Assembly (NCBI GenBank): GCA_030531595.1
Contig: JAUNND010000010.1
Coordinates: forward strand, 1 to 46,724
Length of the DNA: 46,724 nucleotides
From: Eubacteriales bacterium
GTDB lineage: Bacteria > Bacillota > Clostridia > Oscillospirales > Oscillospiraceae
Direction of reading: 5' to 3'
Position 1 is the stretch's first letter. Each line of letters starts with the position of its first letter. This document shows, in pieces, positions 15,142 through 23,659 of this stretch. Position numbers and translations under genes: made by a program. The notes below the pieces were generated by a model. It saw only the letters and a program-made list of their open reading frames with translations, was not told where the DNA came from and did no database searches.

Positions 15142-15828
15142 GATCTGCGCCCAGCGGCGTGGATATTTCGGCGGAGTGGGCTTGAGCTTGCGGATAATTA
15201 TGAGACTGTGAGTTATGTCGGTATCCGGGATGGTATAGGAAACGCATTTTTCGACCTTGCCGCCTAAAAGCGCGATGCCTTTTTTCGCCTCGTTCAGCTC
15301 TTCCTCAAAGTCGGGTCCCTTCATTGCGATGAACGCGCCGCCCGTCTTCACCATCGGAAGGCACAGCTCGCTTAAAAGATTGAGTCTTGCGACAGCTCTT
15401 GAAAAGGCAAAATCAAAGCTCTCTCTGTATTCCTTCGGTGCTTCCTCGGCTCTTGCGTGGATGCACTCCACATCCGAAAAGCCCAGCTTTGCACAGGTAT
15501 CCTTCAGAAAATTGATACGCTTGTCGAGGCTGTCAAGAAGTGTGAGCTTCATTTCGGGGCAGGCTATTTTCAGCGCCAGTCCCGGGAAGCCCGCGCCGGT
15601 GCCTACGTCAACGGCGCGTTTGCCCTTCAAGTCCGCTTCGGTCAGCACGGCGGCGCAGTCGAGAAAATGCAGCCGTGCCACATCCTCCTCGCCCGAAATG
15701 GCGGTGAGATTCATGACTTTATTAATTTCTTCCAGATACTCATAATATATGTGATAGCGCGGCAGAGCTTCGGCATCCGGGTTGATGCCCAGCTTCCCAA
15801 AGCCGTCGGCAAGTATTGTCTCAAGCAT
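15124..15828 (-). CDS. rsmG: 16S rRNA (guanine527-N7)-methyltransferase
   Basis: SAM-dependent methyltransferase of 16S rRNA G527 (GidB). The 234-residue product has YYEYLEEINKVMNLTAI near the N-terminus, the SAM-binding DVGTGAGFPGLALKI (motif I), LLDSLDKRINFL and the late SRAVARLNLLSELCLP block. GGGAG precedes the ATG. It is the last gene of the operon starting at 19211, 15 bases after the SleB-type hydrolase; in many Firmicutes rsmG sits elsewhere, so this grouping is lineage-specific. Confidence 0.94.
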   Translation of the reverse strand: MLETILADGFGKLGINPDAEALPRYHIYYEYLEEINKVMNLTAISGEEDVARLHFLDCAAVLTEADLKGKRAVDVGTGAGFPGLALKIACPEMKLTLLDSLDKRINFLKDTCAKLGFSDVECIHARAEEAPKEYRESFDFAFSRAVARLNLLSELCLPMVKTGGAFIAMKGPDFEEELNEAKKGIALLGGKVEKCVSYTIPDTDITHSLIIIRKLKPTPPKYPRRWAQIKKQPL

Positions 15829-15843
15829 GGCGATCTCCCATTT

Positions 15844-16710
15844 TTATCTGTAAAATTCATGGCGTCCTATGGTCAGCACATATTCCCGATAGGTGCGGAA
15901 CCAGTAGTTGCCGTTGCTCTCGGGGTTTGCAAAATACATACAGTCCCCCACGTTGTTGTAGCCCTCCCAGCACAGGCAGGTCGCCAGCCAGCACGTTACA
16001 TCATCCATATACAGGATGGAGCCGGTGACGGCGGGCGCAAACTGTACGCCGGTGTAGTTATCGAAAAGCACCTTGTAGATGGTGTCGGGGTAATTGTCGC
16101 TCTTCACACGGTTCAGTATGACATTACCCACGGCGATCTGCCCCGCGAGCGGTTCGTCCTTGGTTTCGATGTCGATGATGCGCGGCAGCCAGTACTGGTA
16201 ATCGGCGGGCATATTCAGTTTATAATAATTCTCATAGCCGATGATGGGGCGGCACTGCTTCGTGTCGATATCCGCCCGGGTGAGATCATGCGTGATCTCA
16301 ACGCCGAAAAGTCTGCTCAAAGCATCGAGCGGCAGATATATGTCGTCTCCGCAGACGATGTATCCGTCCGGCAGGAAAAGGTATCTGTAATTTGCGGTCA
16401 GATAGTATTCGTCCTTTCCGGCTGTAATGTCAAGCTGATCCGAGTGCGCCGTGAAGCCGGTATCATCAATCGTTATCTCAAGCTCCATGTCATAGAGCGC
16501 GGCAAATTCATTCAGAGACATATAGGTTTCGTCCCCGATCAGAAAAGCGCGGCCCGAGAGCTTTGAACGGAAAAAAACCTTCATTTCCGTTCCTTCCGGT
16601 CGTTCCTTTCCGGCTTGCTGCGGCAAAACGGAATAATCCTGCGCAAAAGCAGAGGCGATACATGAAAGGCAGAGTACGAGGGCGGCAAGAGCCGCGGTAA
16701 ATCTCTTCAT
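15844..16710 (-). CDS. Exported SleB-type cell wall hydrolase
   Basis: Secreted protein with an N-terminal signal peptide ending near AFAQ. Residues about 45-150 look like a copper-amine-oxidase-N-like wall-binding module (YMSLNEFAALYDMELEI, ...DDIYLPLDALSRLFGVEI). The C-terminal Hydrolase_2/SleB domain has DIETKDEPLAGQIAVGNVIL (with the presumed catalytic Glu), NRVKSDNYPDTIYKVLF and GVQFAP. This family includes germination lytic transglycosylases, and also vegetative enzymes. The second ATG (16710) fits the AAGGAAG better than the first (16716). Encoded with a putative O-acetylation pair, suggesting peptidoglycan or another wall polymer as shared target. Confidence 0.87.
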   Translation of the reverse strand: MKRFTAALAALVLCLSCIASAFAQDYSVLPQQAGKERPEGTEMKVFFRSKLSGRAFLIGDETYMSLNEFAALYDMELEITIDDTGFTAHSDQLDITAGKDEYYLTANYRYLFLPDGYIVCGDDIYLPLDALSRLFGVEITHDLTRADIDTKQCRPIIGYENYYKLNMPADYQYWLPRIIDIETKDEPLAGQIAVGNVILNRVKSDNYPDTIYKVLFDNYTGVQFAPAVTGSILYMDDVTCWLATCLCWEGYNNVGDCMYFANPESNGNYWFRTYREYVLTIGRHEFYR

Positions 16711-16721
16711 TTCCATCTTCC

Positions 16722-17819
16722 TTATTTTACGGCGTATTGAGGTATCTGATAAATGTTGCGCTCAACGATCTCCAGCACGTAAATATCCGCGTCAAATTCG
16801 TCAAGCTGGGCGGGTACAAAGTTTGAATGGTGGACAAAGACCGAGCCTTCAAACAGCCTTGAGAGAATGGGCACGAGAGCAAGCGAATAGGAATCACGGG
16901 CGATAAAGATGCGCCGTCTGTCTGCCCCGGGGGTCTCAAAGATAAATTCCGATTCGGCGTCCTCTTTCAGAGCTTCGCTCTCAAGCTCCGAAAAGCCGGA
17001 AAGCTCATAATCGGTGTCGGTGTCGACGATGGCGGCGTTCATCACGACGGCAAGGTCGCCCGATGTGAGCTGTATGCGCTCAAGCGTAAGAGCCGTAAGC
17101 TCCGGCAGCTCAATATTGAGCGCCCGACAGAGCGCCCTTGCGCCGAGGTATGCGCCGGCACTGTTCCAGTGGCTGTCAAGCTTGCGGTAGAGCTGAATAT
17201 CCGGATTGGCTTCCTTGAAAGCGAGGAGCTCAGCCTTCGGGTACACGACCGTTACGTTGGTATGCTCAGCCAGATAATCGACAAGCTGGTCTGAGGATGT
17301 GTATTCGTTCTCCTGCTCATAGTAGGCAGGCAGCTTCTCCATATAGACCGTTTCCTTGTTCGGCGGGATAAACAGCACGAATTCTTTGCCCTGCTTTTCA
17401 AGCGCGTCCTTCGTGCGCTGCATACTCTCCGCGATCTCCGCGAGCTGATCATCCGTAAAGTGCCAGCAGCCGAGGGACTGGTTCACGGGGTTGCCCGCTT
17501 CCTCACTGCAGTAGAACAGCCAGCCGTCCTGCCCGATGGCGACGCCGTTTATATCCTGCTGACGGAAAAGGGCGTACTGCAAGGTGTTGTTGAGGCGAAT
17601 AAGCTGATTGCGGAAGGGCAGACGGTCGTTGTAATAGTCCTCAAAGCCGACGGGAAAATCCTCAAAGGAGTCGGCGGCAAAGGACGGGAAGAGCGCAAGA
17701 GTGCGATTTTCTGTATTTTCGGTGTTGATATGACCCTTTACAAGCGGAAAAAGCAGAGAGGGCAGAATGAACAGTGCCAGAAAAAGGCATATCCACGCTG
17801 TCGAATTGTTTCGCTTCAT
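16722..17819 (-). CDS. AlgJ/AlgX-like SGNH protein of an O-acetylation system
   Basis: A 365-residue protein with an N-terminal membrane anchor (AWICLFLALFILPSLLFPLV) and an extracytoplasmic SGNH-like domain: WLFYCSEEAG, FVLFIPPNKETVY, then LDSHWNSAGAYLGAR carrying the catalytic Asp-His pair (DxHW, DHHW family), and RRIFIARDSYSLALVP, where the Ser block is expected. Such proteins receive acetyl groups from an MBOAT partner and place them on a polysaccharide. The ATG at 17819 is favoured over the GTG at 17825 by spacing to AAGGAGG. The MBOAT gene lies just upstream. Confidence 0.86.
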   Translation of the reverse strand: MKRNNSTAWICLFLALFILPSLLFPLVKGHINTENTENRTLALFPSFAADSFEDFPVGFEDYYNDRLPFRNQLIRLNNTLQYALFRQQDINGVAIGQDGWLFYCSEEAGNPVNQSLGCWHFTDDQLAEIAESMQRTKDALEKQGKEFVLFIPPNKETVYMEKLPAYYEQENEYTSSDQLVDYLAEHTNVTVVYPKAELLAFKEANPDIQLYRKLDSHWNSAGAYLGARALCRALNIELPELTALTLERIQLTSGDLAVVMNAAIVDTDTDYELSGFSELESEALKEDAESEFIFETPGADRRRIFIARDSYSLALVPILSRLFEGSVFVHHSNFVPAQLDEFDADIYVLEIVERNIYQIPQYAVK

Positions 17820-17831
17820 CGTCACCCCTCC

Positions 17832-19211
17832 TTAAAATCTGAAATAGATGAAGGGATTATAGGTGTTCGCCGCCAGCATCGCCATGCACAGCACGAAAAC
17901 ACCCGCACAGTATATCAGCTCGATATAGGTGTTTTTCAGTTTGCCGATATGGGGAAGCTTCTGCACGACACCGCAGCCGAGAACAGCACCCGAAAGCATA
18001 AGGAGCATCTTAGGACTTGTGAGCTGATGGAACAGCAGGGCTTTTCCGGTATACGCCCAGGGCATGATCATGCGCGTAAACATCATAAGTGCCTGTGAAA
18101 CACTCTCCGCACGGAAAAGCACCCAGCCGAACACGAATACAAGGCAGGTGTAAAGGTGGGAAATGAAGCGGTGTTTTTCAAGAAATTTCAGAAATCCGAG
18201 ACGCTCGATTATCTGAAATAAGCCGTGCCACAGCCCCCAGAGAATAAAGGTATAGCCCGCGCCGTGCCACAGGCCCGTGACAAAAAAGACGGTGAGAAGA
18301 TTGAGATATGTCCGTCCGCTGCCCTTGCGGTTGCCGCCGAGCGGGATATAGAGATATTCACGAAACCATGTGCCGAGCGAGATATGCCATCTCTGCCAGA
18401 ACTCGCGGACAGAGCGCGAGAGATAGGGATAGCGGAAGTTCTCCGTAAACTCAAAGCCGAACATTTTTCCCAGACCTATCGCCATATCCGAGTAACCGGA
18501 AAAATCGTAATATATCTGGAGAGTGTAGAGTATCGCGCCGAACCATGCAAGACCGCCGGTGATCGCGGCAGCGTCAGAGGAAAATATAGAGTCCGCATAT
18601 TGCGCGGCAAGGTTGGCAACGATAACTTTTTTGCCGAGACCGTAGATAAAGCGGCGTATGCCGTCGGCGCATTTCTCTCTTGTGCATATACGGTTTGAAA
18701 GCTGCTCGTCAATATCCTTATATCGGACGATGGGTCCGGCAATGAGCTGAGGAAAAAAGGAAATATACAGGGCGAGATCGATTATATTCCGCTGTGCCTT
18801 GTATTGCCCTCTGTACAGATCGATGATGTAGGATAAGATCTGGAAGGTGTAAAAGGAAATGCCGATGGGCAGAGCAATCTCCCGCACGGAAACCGAAAAA
18901 CCGAACAGTGAGCCGACAACGCCGGCAAGAAAGTTGAAATACTTGAAATAGCCTAAAAGCAGAAGATTTATGACGATGTCGAGTACTAAAATGCTTTTTT
19001 TGTGAGCGGTCTTTTCCATGAGCAGAGCGAGGGAATAGTTTATGCAGACGGAAAAGAGCATCAGGACTATATAGCGCGGCTCGCCCCAGGCGTAGAATAT
19101 AAGACTTGCGATAAGAAGAAGCGGATTTCTGAATTTTACGGGCAGTATGTAATAAGCGGCGAAAACGGCCGGAAGAAAGATCCAGAGAAAGATCGGTGAA
19201 GAAAAAACCAT
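17832..19211 (-). CDS. MBOAT-family membrane O-acyltransferase (AlgI/PatA-like)
   Basis: A 459-residue polytopic enzyme from the ATG at 19211 (MVFSSPIFLWIFLPAVF), with GGAG upstream. Family blocks: ISFYTFQILSYIIDLYRGQ, FPQLIAGPIVRYKDI, YDFSGYSDMAIGLGKMFGFE, REFWQRWHISLGTWFREYLY and the catalytic-histidine region FVTGLWHGAGYTFILWGLWH. It moves acetyl groups across the membrane for O-acetylation of wall or capsular polymers, with the AlgJ/X-like partner encoded next. First gene of a four-gene operon (MBOAT, SGNH protein, SleB hydrolase, rsmG). Confidence 0.95.
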   Translation of the reverse strand: MVFSSPIFLWIFLPAVFAAYYILPVKFRNPLLLIASLIFYAWGEPRYIVLMLFSVCINYSLALLMEKTAHKKSILVLDIVINLLLLGYFKYFNFLAGVVGSLFGFSVSVREIALPIGISFYTFQILSYIIDLYRGQYKAQRNIIDLALYISFFPQLIAGPIVRYKDIDEQLSNRICTREKCADGIRRFIYGLGKKVIVANLAAQYADSIFSSDAAAITGGLAWFGAILYTLQIYYDFSGYSDMAIGLGKMFGFEFTENFRYPYLSRSVREFWQRWHISLGTWFREYLYIPLGGNRKGSGRTYLNLLTVFFVTGLWHGAGYTFILWGLWHGLFQIIERLGFLKFLEKHRFISHLYTCLVFVFGWVLFRAESVSQALMMFTRMIMPWAYTGKALLFHQLTSPKMLLMLSGAVLGCGVVQKLPHIGKLKNTYIELIYCAGVFVLCMAMLAANTYNPFIYFRF

Positions 19212-19245
19212 TTCCAAACTCCGATTTGATGATAGATAATTCAAT

Positions 19246-19333
19246 ATTATAATACATATCACGGTTTCGTCAATGTTAAATTGATGTGTGCAGGCAAAAG
19301 GGACTTGCGAAAAAAGGAAAAAAAGATTAAAAT
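19246..19333. promoter_or_regulatory. Divergent promoters, MBOAT operon and hprK
   Basis: Minus: TTGACG (19273-19268), 16 bases, TATAAT (19251-19246) for the MBOAT gene. Plus: TTGCGA (19305-19310), 17 bases, TAAAAT (19328-19333), about 30 bases before the hprK GTG. Confidence 0.7.
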
Positions 19334-19364
19334 ACGCATAATATATTATAGGGGGCGTTTGACC

Positions 19365-20303
19365 GTGCAGTCAAAATATTCCGTAAAACTGAAAACCATC
19401 ATTGAGGAACTGCATCTGAACATCATTCATAAGGCCAGAGATTATGAAACTTCCGTGCTGCGTACCTCCGACGTCAACCGCCCTGCCATGCAGCTCACCG
19501 GTTTTTATAATTACTTTGACCCGAAGCGTCTGCAGATGATCGGGCGTGTCGAAAGCACATATCTTGACTTCCTCTCACCGGAGCAGCGACGCCGGACGTT
19601 GGAGACCTTCATGCAGTACGACATTGCGGGGCTTATCCTCTGCCATGAGGTTCAGCCTTTCCCGGAGTGCATCGAGATGGCGGAGAAGTACGACCGCAAT
19701 CTCTTTATAACCGACGAGGATACCTCCGCTCTGCAGGCTAATCTTATAAGCACTCTCCAGCATCACCTTGCCCCGCGCACCACCGTGCACGGCGTACTGG
19801 TCGAAGTCTACGGTGAAGGCGTTCTGATCACCGGCGACAGCGGTATCGGCAAGAGCGAGGCTGCTCTGGAGCTTGTCAAACGCGGACACCGACTGATCGC
19901 CGACGACGCGGTGGAAATAAAGCTGATAGACCGCTGCACCCTTACGGGAAGCGCTCCGGAAATGATACGCTACTATATGGAGCTTCGCGGCATCGGCGTG
20001 ATCAACGTGCGCCATATCTACGGCGTCGGCGCTGTAAAGCCGGAGGGGAACATTGATGTCGTTATCAAAATGGAGCGTTGGGAAGAGGGAAAGCCCTATG
20101 ACCGGCTGGGGCTTGAGAGCAAGACCACAGACATACTGGGCGTGGAAGTACCCTGTGTCACGATCCCAGTGACCGCCGGACGTAACCTTGCGGTCATTAT
20201 GGAGCTTGCCGCGATGAACAACCGTCAGAAAAAGATGGGCTTCAATGCCGCCGAGACGCTTGCCGCGACCCACGATGCTGCCATAGACGCGGGAACATTT
20301 TGA
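19365..20303 (+). CDS. hprK: HPr kinase/phosphorylase
   Basis: Bifunctional enzyme that phosphorylates HPr on Ser46 and removes the phosphate, the sensor of carbon catabolite repression in Firmicutes. GEGVLITGDSGIGKSEAALE is the Walker A region, followed by RLIADDAVEIK and the HPrK signature MELRGIGVINVRHIYGVGAV. The N-terminal domain (LTGFYNYFDPKRLQMIGRVE) is complete. The GTG at 19365 (VQSKYSVKLK) gives 312 residues, the normal length; the frame extends upstream to a TTG at 19281 with lysine-rich, unconserved residues. It precedes murB and rapZ across a repeat-filled gap. Confidence 0.95.
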   Translation: MQSKYSVKLKTIIEELHLNIIHKARDYETSVLRTSDVNRPAMQLTGFYNYFDPKRLQMIGRVESTYLDFLSPEQRRRTLETFMQYDIAGLILCHEVQPFPECIEMAEKYDRNLFITDEDTSALQANLISTLQHHLAPRTTVHGVLVEVYGEGVLITGDSGIGKSEAALELVKRGHRLIADDAVEIKLIDRCTLTGSAPEMIRYYMELRGIGVINVRHIYGVGAVKPEGNIDVVIKMERWEEGKPYDRLGLESKTTDILGVEVPCVTIPVTAGRNLAVIMELAAMNNRQKKMGFNAAETLAATHDAAIDAGTF

Positions 20304-20312
20304 GTGTATAAT

Positions 20313-20506
20313 GTGAAGTGTGGAGTTAATGGAGCCGCTGACGCGGCGATTTAAGTTTCACTCAAAAGCATTGTAAGCTTATAAAAGTCTTTAATTAACA
20401 GACCATTTCAGCTTAATTTAACAAATAGAAATACTTGAGGGAAATATGATCCGTCGGCACAGCCGACACTTTAAACTCCACACTCCACACTCCAAACTCC
20501 ACACTC
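20313..20506. mobile_element. Non-coding element with heptamer ends and inner hairpins
   Basis: Left end GTGAAGTGTGGAGTTAA (20313-20329) is followed by hairpin GCCGC-TGAC-GCGGC (20334-20347). Right end mirrors this: hairpin GTCGGC-ACA-GCCGAC (20453-20467), TTAAAC, then four heptamers TCCACAC/TCCAAAC (20477-20504), the complement of GTGTGGA. The AT-rich middle (20348-20450) has no ORF. The symmetry suggests a MITE or similar unit between hprK and murB; no target duplication was found. Confidence 0.6.
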
Positions 20507-20539
20507 AGCAGTTACCTATATTCATATTTGGAGGTTTTA

Positions 20540-21550
20540 ATGAATAGTCTTGAACTTGCGATAGCTGAGATAAAATCGGCTCTGCCCGGGATGCCGCTTA
20601 TGGAAAATGAGCCTATGAGCGAGCACAGCTCCATGAAGGTGGGAGGGAAGGTTCGCGCCTACGCTCTTCCGGGCGATGTAAGCTCTTTAAGCCGCGTGTG
20701 CTCTATCCTAAAGGAGCATGAGCACGCCCCGTATATGCTGGGCAACTGCACGAATGTGGTGTTCCCCGACGAGGACTGCACCGAGCTTTTCGTCATGAGC
20801 ACTCAAAGGCTCGACCAGTTGTTTTTAATAGATGAAAACCGCATTTATGCCGGTGCGGGGCTTTCCCTTTCAAAGCTTGCCTCCTTTGCACAGCAAAATT
20901 CTCTGGCAGGTCTTGAATTTGCCTCCGGCATTCCCGGGAGCGTGGGCGGCGGCGTGATGATGAACGCGGGAGCCTACGGCGGAGAGCTGAAGGACTGTAT
21001 CGAGAGCGTCGTTATATATTACCTGCCCGAACAGAAGCTCTACGAGCTTGACAACAAACAGTGTGCCTTTGCCTACCGCAGCAGCCTTTTTCAGAAAATG
21101 GCAGGCTGTGTCATCCTCAGCGCGGTATTCAAGCTTGAAAAGGGCGAGCAGAGCGCGATCGCGGAGAAGATGCGGGAGCTAAATCAGCGCAGACGCGACA
21201 AGCAGCCCCTTGACCTGCCCTCGGCGGGCAGTGCGTTCAAGCGTCCCGAGGGTCATTTTGCCGCCGCTCTTATCGAAGAGGCGGGCATGAAGGGCTTTGC
21301 CGTGGGCGGGGCGCAGGTCTCCGAAAAGCACGCGGGCTTTATTGTGAATAAGGGCGGCGCGACTGCAAAGGATATCTACGAGCTTATGGATAAGGTTCGT
21401 CATACGGTGTATGAAAAATCGGGCATTTCCCTCGCGCCCGAAATAATACTGCTGCCTGCCGGTCTGAAGATCGAGGATAAGGGACCGAAGGTGCACGGAA
21501 ATGCCGTGTTCGCGACCTCGCCCGATGTGGCGGGAAAAATGGAGAAGTAA
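20540..21550 (+). CDS. murB: UDP-N-acetylenolpyruvoylglucosamine reductase
   Basis: FAD enzyme forming UDP-N-acetylmuramate in peptidoglycan synthesis. Blocks: SMKVGGKVRAYALPG, then LGNCTNVVFPDED where most MurB have GxGSN; LEFASGIPGSVGGGVMMNAGAYGGEL; YRSSLFQ; and LPSAGSAFKRPEGHFAAALI with the catalytic serine of the short type II enzymes; then SEKHAGFIVNKGGATAKD. The ATG at 20540 has GGAGGT at ideal spacing. The C-terminus carries about 25 extra residues after the usual end. The stop is immediately followed by the rapZ ATG. Confidence 0.95.
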   Translation: MNSLELAIAEIKSALPGMPLMENEPMSEHSSMKVGGKVRAYALPGDVSSLSRVCSILKEHEHAPYMLGNCTNVVFPDEDCTELFVMSTQRLDQLFLIDENRIYAGAGLSLSKLASFAQQNSLAGLEFASGIPGSVGGGVMMNAGAYGGELKDCIESVVIYYLPEQKLYELDNKQCAFAYRSSLFQKMAGCVILSAVFKLEKGEQSAIAEKMRELNQRRRDKQPLDLPSAGSAFKRPEGHFAAALIEEAGMKGFAVGGAQVSEKHAGFIVNKGGATAKDIYELMDKVRHTVYEKSGISLAPEIILLPAGLKIEDKGPKVHGNAVFATSPDVAGKMEK

Positions 21551-22408
21551 ATGGACTTTCTGATAATTACAGGGCTGTCCGGGGCGGGAAAATCCCGTGC
21601 CGCGGATGTTCTTGAAGATCTTGATTACTACTGCGTCGACAATATGCCCCTTGAGCTGATGCCGCGCTTTGCAGAGCTGTGCATCGCCACAAAGGGGCGA
21701 TATGAAAAGGTCGCCCTTGTCACCGACGTGCGCGAAAAGGGCGGCTTTGAAAAGCTGCCCGAAACGATCGAGAAGCTCAAAGAGCTGAACTGTACCTGCC
21801 ATATCCTTTTTATGGAGGCAGATACGGAAACGCTCGTGCGCCGTTACAAGGAGACCCGCCGCCGCCACCCGCTCCAGACAAGAGGCATGAGCATCGAACA
21901 GGCTATCGAGAAGGAAAGAGAGCTGACTTTTTGTGTACGTGAAATGGCGGACTATCTTGTCAGCAGCAATTTTCTCACTCTGGGTATGCTTCAAAACCGT
22001 CTTTTCACCCTTTTCGCGGGGACGGACAAGAAGCGGGAGATCGATGTGACCGTCCTGTCTTTCGGCTTTAAGCACGGCATACCGATGGATGCCGACCTTG
22101 TTATGGACGCAAGATTTCTGCCGAACCCATTCTATGTGGATGAGCTGCGCCATCTCAACGGCCTTGACAGACCTGTATTTGAGTTTGTATTCGGTTATCC
22201 CCAGACAAGGGCATTCATGGAAAAGCTTGAGGAAATGGTAGACTTTCTGCTGCCTTATTATATAGAAGAGGGCAAACTTTCTCTGACGATCGCCATCGGC
22301 TGCACCGGCGGACATCACAGGAGCGTCGCCATCGCATCCGCGCTGAATGATTATCTTACCGCCAAGGGCATAAGCTCAGTAAACATTAATCGAGACATTG
22401 AAAAGTAA
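21551..22408 (+). CDS. rapZ: RNase adapter/nucleotide-binding protein RapZ (YvcJ)
   Basis: P-loop protein known as RapZ in enterobacteria and YvcJ in Bacillus, where it affects competence and small-molecule or RNA signalling. The Walker A GLSGAGKS is near the N-terminus; further blocks are DNMPLELMPRF, TDVRE, ETRRRHPL, FGFKHGIPMDADLVMDARFLPNPFYV and the C-terminal IAIGCTGGHHRSVAIA. At 285 residues it is full length. It starts on the base after the murB stop, so translation is coupled. Confidence 0.95.
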   Translation: MDFLIITGLSGAGKSRAADVLEDLDYYCVDNMPLELMPRFAELCIATKGRYEKVALVTDVREKGGFEKLPETIEKLKELNCTCHILFMEADTETLVRRYKETRRRHPLQTRGMSIEQAIEKERELTFCVREMADYLVSSNFLTLGMLQNRLFTLFAGTDKKREIDVTVLSFGFKHGIPMDADLVMDARFLPNPFYVDELRHLNGLDRPVFEFVFGYPQTRAFMEKLEEMVDFLLPYYIEEGKLSLTIAIGCTGGHHRSVAIASALNDYLTAKGISSVNINRDIEK

Positions 22409-22414
22409 AGAACA

Positions 22415-22438
22415 GTGTGGAGTGTGGAGTGTGGAGTT
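22415..22438 (+). repeat. (GTGTGGA)x3 heptamer tract containing the miaA ribosome site
   Basis: GTGTGGA at 22415, 22422 and 22429, then GTT. GGAG at 22433-22436 lies five bases before the TTG at 22442, the best start for miaA. The same heptamer, inverted, occurs at 20477-20504. Confidence 0.8.
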
Positions 22439-22441
22439 AAT

Positions 22442-23386
22442 TTGCCGACGAGGGTGATTGTAGTAGCAGGTCCTACAGCGTCGGGAAAGACCGCACTGGG
22501 GATAAAGTTGGCAAAGGAATATAACGGGGAGATCGTCTCCGCCGACTCCATGCAGATATACCGCGGCATGGACATCGGCACTGCCAAAGCGACCGCCGCG
22601 GAGCTTGCCGAGGTGCCCCACCATATGATAGATGTTGCCGATCCGAGACAGGCATGGTCCGTTTCGCATTATGTCGAGGAAGCCGCAAGGGTCTGTGACG
22701 GACTTATTGAAAGGGGCAAAATTCCCGTAATCGTCGGAGGCACGGGGCTTTATATAGACTCCCTGCTTTCGGGGCGCGACTTTGCCGAAACGCAGGAGGA
22801 CAAGGAGCTTCGCCAAAAGCTGAGTGAGGAATATGATGCGCTCGGCGCGGAGACCATGTGGGAACGGCTCAGCAAGATCGATCCCGAGAGAGCCGCGAAG
22901 CTTGCCCCGACGGATAAAAGGCGCATACTCAGAGCGATAGAGATATTTGAGCTGACCGGCGAGACTATTACCGCCCATGACGAGAAAACAAAGCGCATAC
23001 CGCCGAGGTATGATGCAAAATATATCGTCCTCAGCTTCAAAGACCGCGCCGACCTCTATGAGAGAATAGAAAAGCGTGTTGACCTTATGCTTGAACAGGG
23101 GCTGGTCGATGAAGTAAAGAGACTTCTTGAAAGCGGTCTGAGCGCGGAGAGCACCGCAATGCAGGCGATAGGCTATAAGGAGATCGCAGCGGCGCTTGCG
23201 GGAGATATGAGCATGGATGAGGCGGTCGACCTTATCAAACAGTCCTCGCGCCGATACGCCAAAAGACAGATCACATGGTTTGCAAGACGTGAGGACGCTC
23301 TGCGGATCATCTGGGATAAAACTCCCGATATGGAATATGCCCGACAGGTTTCGCGGGATTTTTTGATGACATCTGCCCTAATATAG
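22442..23386 (+). CDS. miaA: tRNA dimethylallyltransferase
   Basis: Adds the isopentenyl group to A37 of tRNAs reading U-starting codons. GPTASGKTALGIKLAKEYNG is the P-loop block, followed by EIVSADSMQIYRGMDIGTAK, PHHMIDV, VIVGGTGLYIDSLL and MQAIGYKEI. The C-terminal SSRRYAKRQITWFAR is typical. There is no ATG near the conserved start; TTG at 22442 (LPTRVIVV) is favoured because GGAG precedes it by five bases, giving 314 residues. A GTG at 22415 inside the heptamer repeat would add MWSVECGVN. miaA-hfq order is conserved in many bacteria. Confidence 0.94.
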   Translation: MPTRVIVVAGPTASGKTALGIKLAKEYNGEIVSADSMQIYRGMDIGTAKATAAELAEVPHHMIDVADPRQAWSVSHYVEEAARVCDGLIERGKIPVIVGGTGLYIDSLLSGRDFAETQEDKELRQKLSEEYDALGAETMWERLSKIDPERAAKLAPTDKRRILRAIEIFELTGETITAHDEKTKRIPPRYDAKYIVLSFKDRADLYERIEKRVDLMLEQGLVDEVKRLLESGLSAESTAMQAIGYKEIAAALAGDMSMDEAVDLIKQSSRRYAKRQITWFARREDALRIIWDKTPDMEYARQVSRDFLMTSALI

Positions 23387-23431
23387 TACAAGCGCAGTCA
23401 GCGCAAACTATATTGACAGGAGTCAAAGGAT

Positions 23432-23659
23432 ATGCAGAAAACACAGAGTCTCCAGGACATTTACCTCAACCAGATGCGCCGTGATAAAACGGTAGTCACA
23501 ATGTTTCTCATGAACGGCTTCCAGATGCACGGTACCGTCAAGGGCTTCGACGGCTTCACCGTAATTCTCGACAGCGACGGAAAGCAGCAGCTTATATACA
23601 AGCACGCAATTTCCACGATCGTACCGCCCAGACCAATCGAGGCGGAGCTTGATACATAA
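23432..23659 (+). CDS. hfq: RNA chaperone Hfq
   Basis: Hexameric Sm-like RNA chaperone. The 75-residue product contains Sm1 ([33 protein letters not shown]) and Sm2 with the YKHAISTI motif that forms the proximal uridine pocket. It lacks the long disordered C-terminal tail of enterobacterial Hfq, as expected for Firmicutes. AGGAGTCAAAGG lies before the ATG. Directly after miaA and overlapping the next gene. Confidence 0.96.
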   Translation: MQKTQSLQDIYLNQMRRDKTVVTMFLMNGFQMHGTVKGFDGFTVILDSDGKQQLIYKHAISTIVPPRPIEAELDT

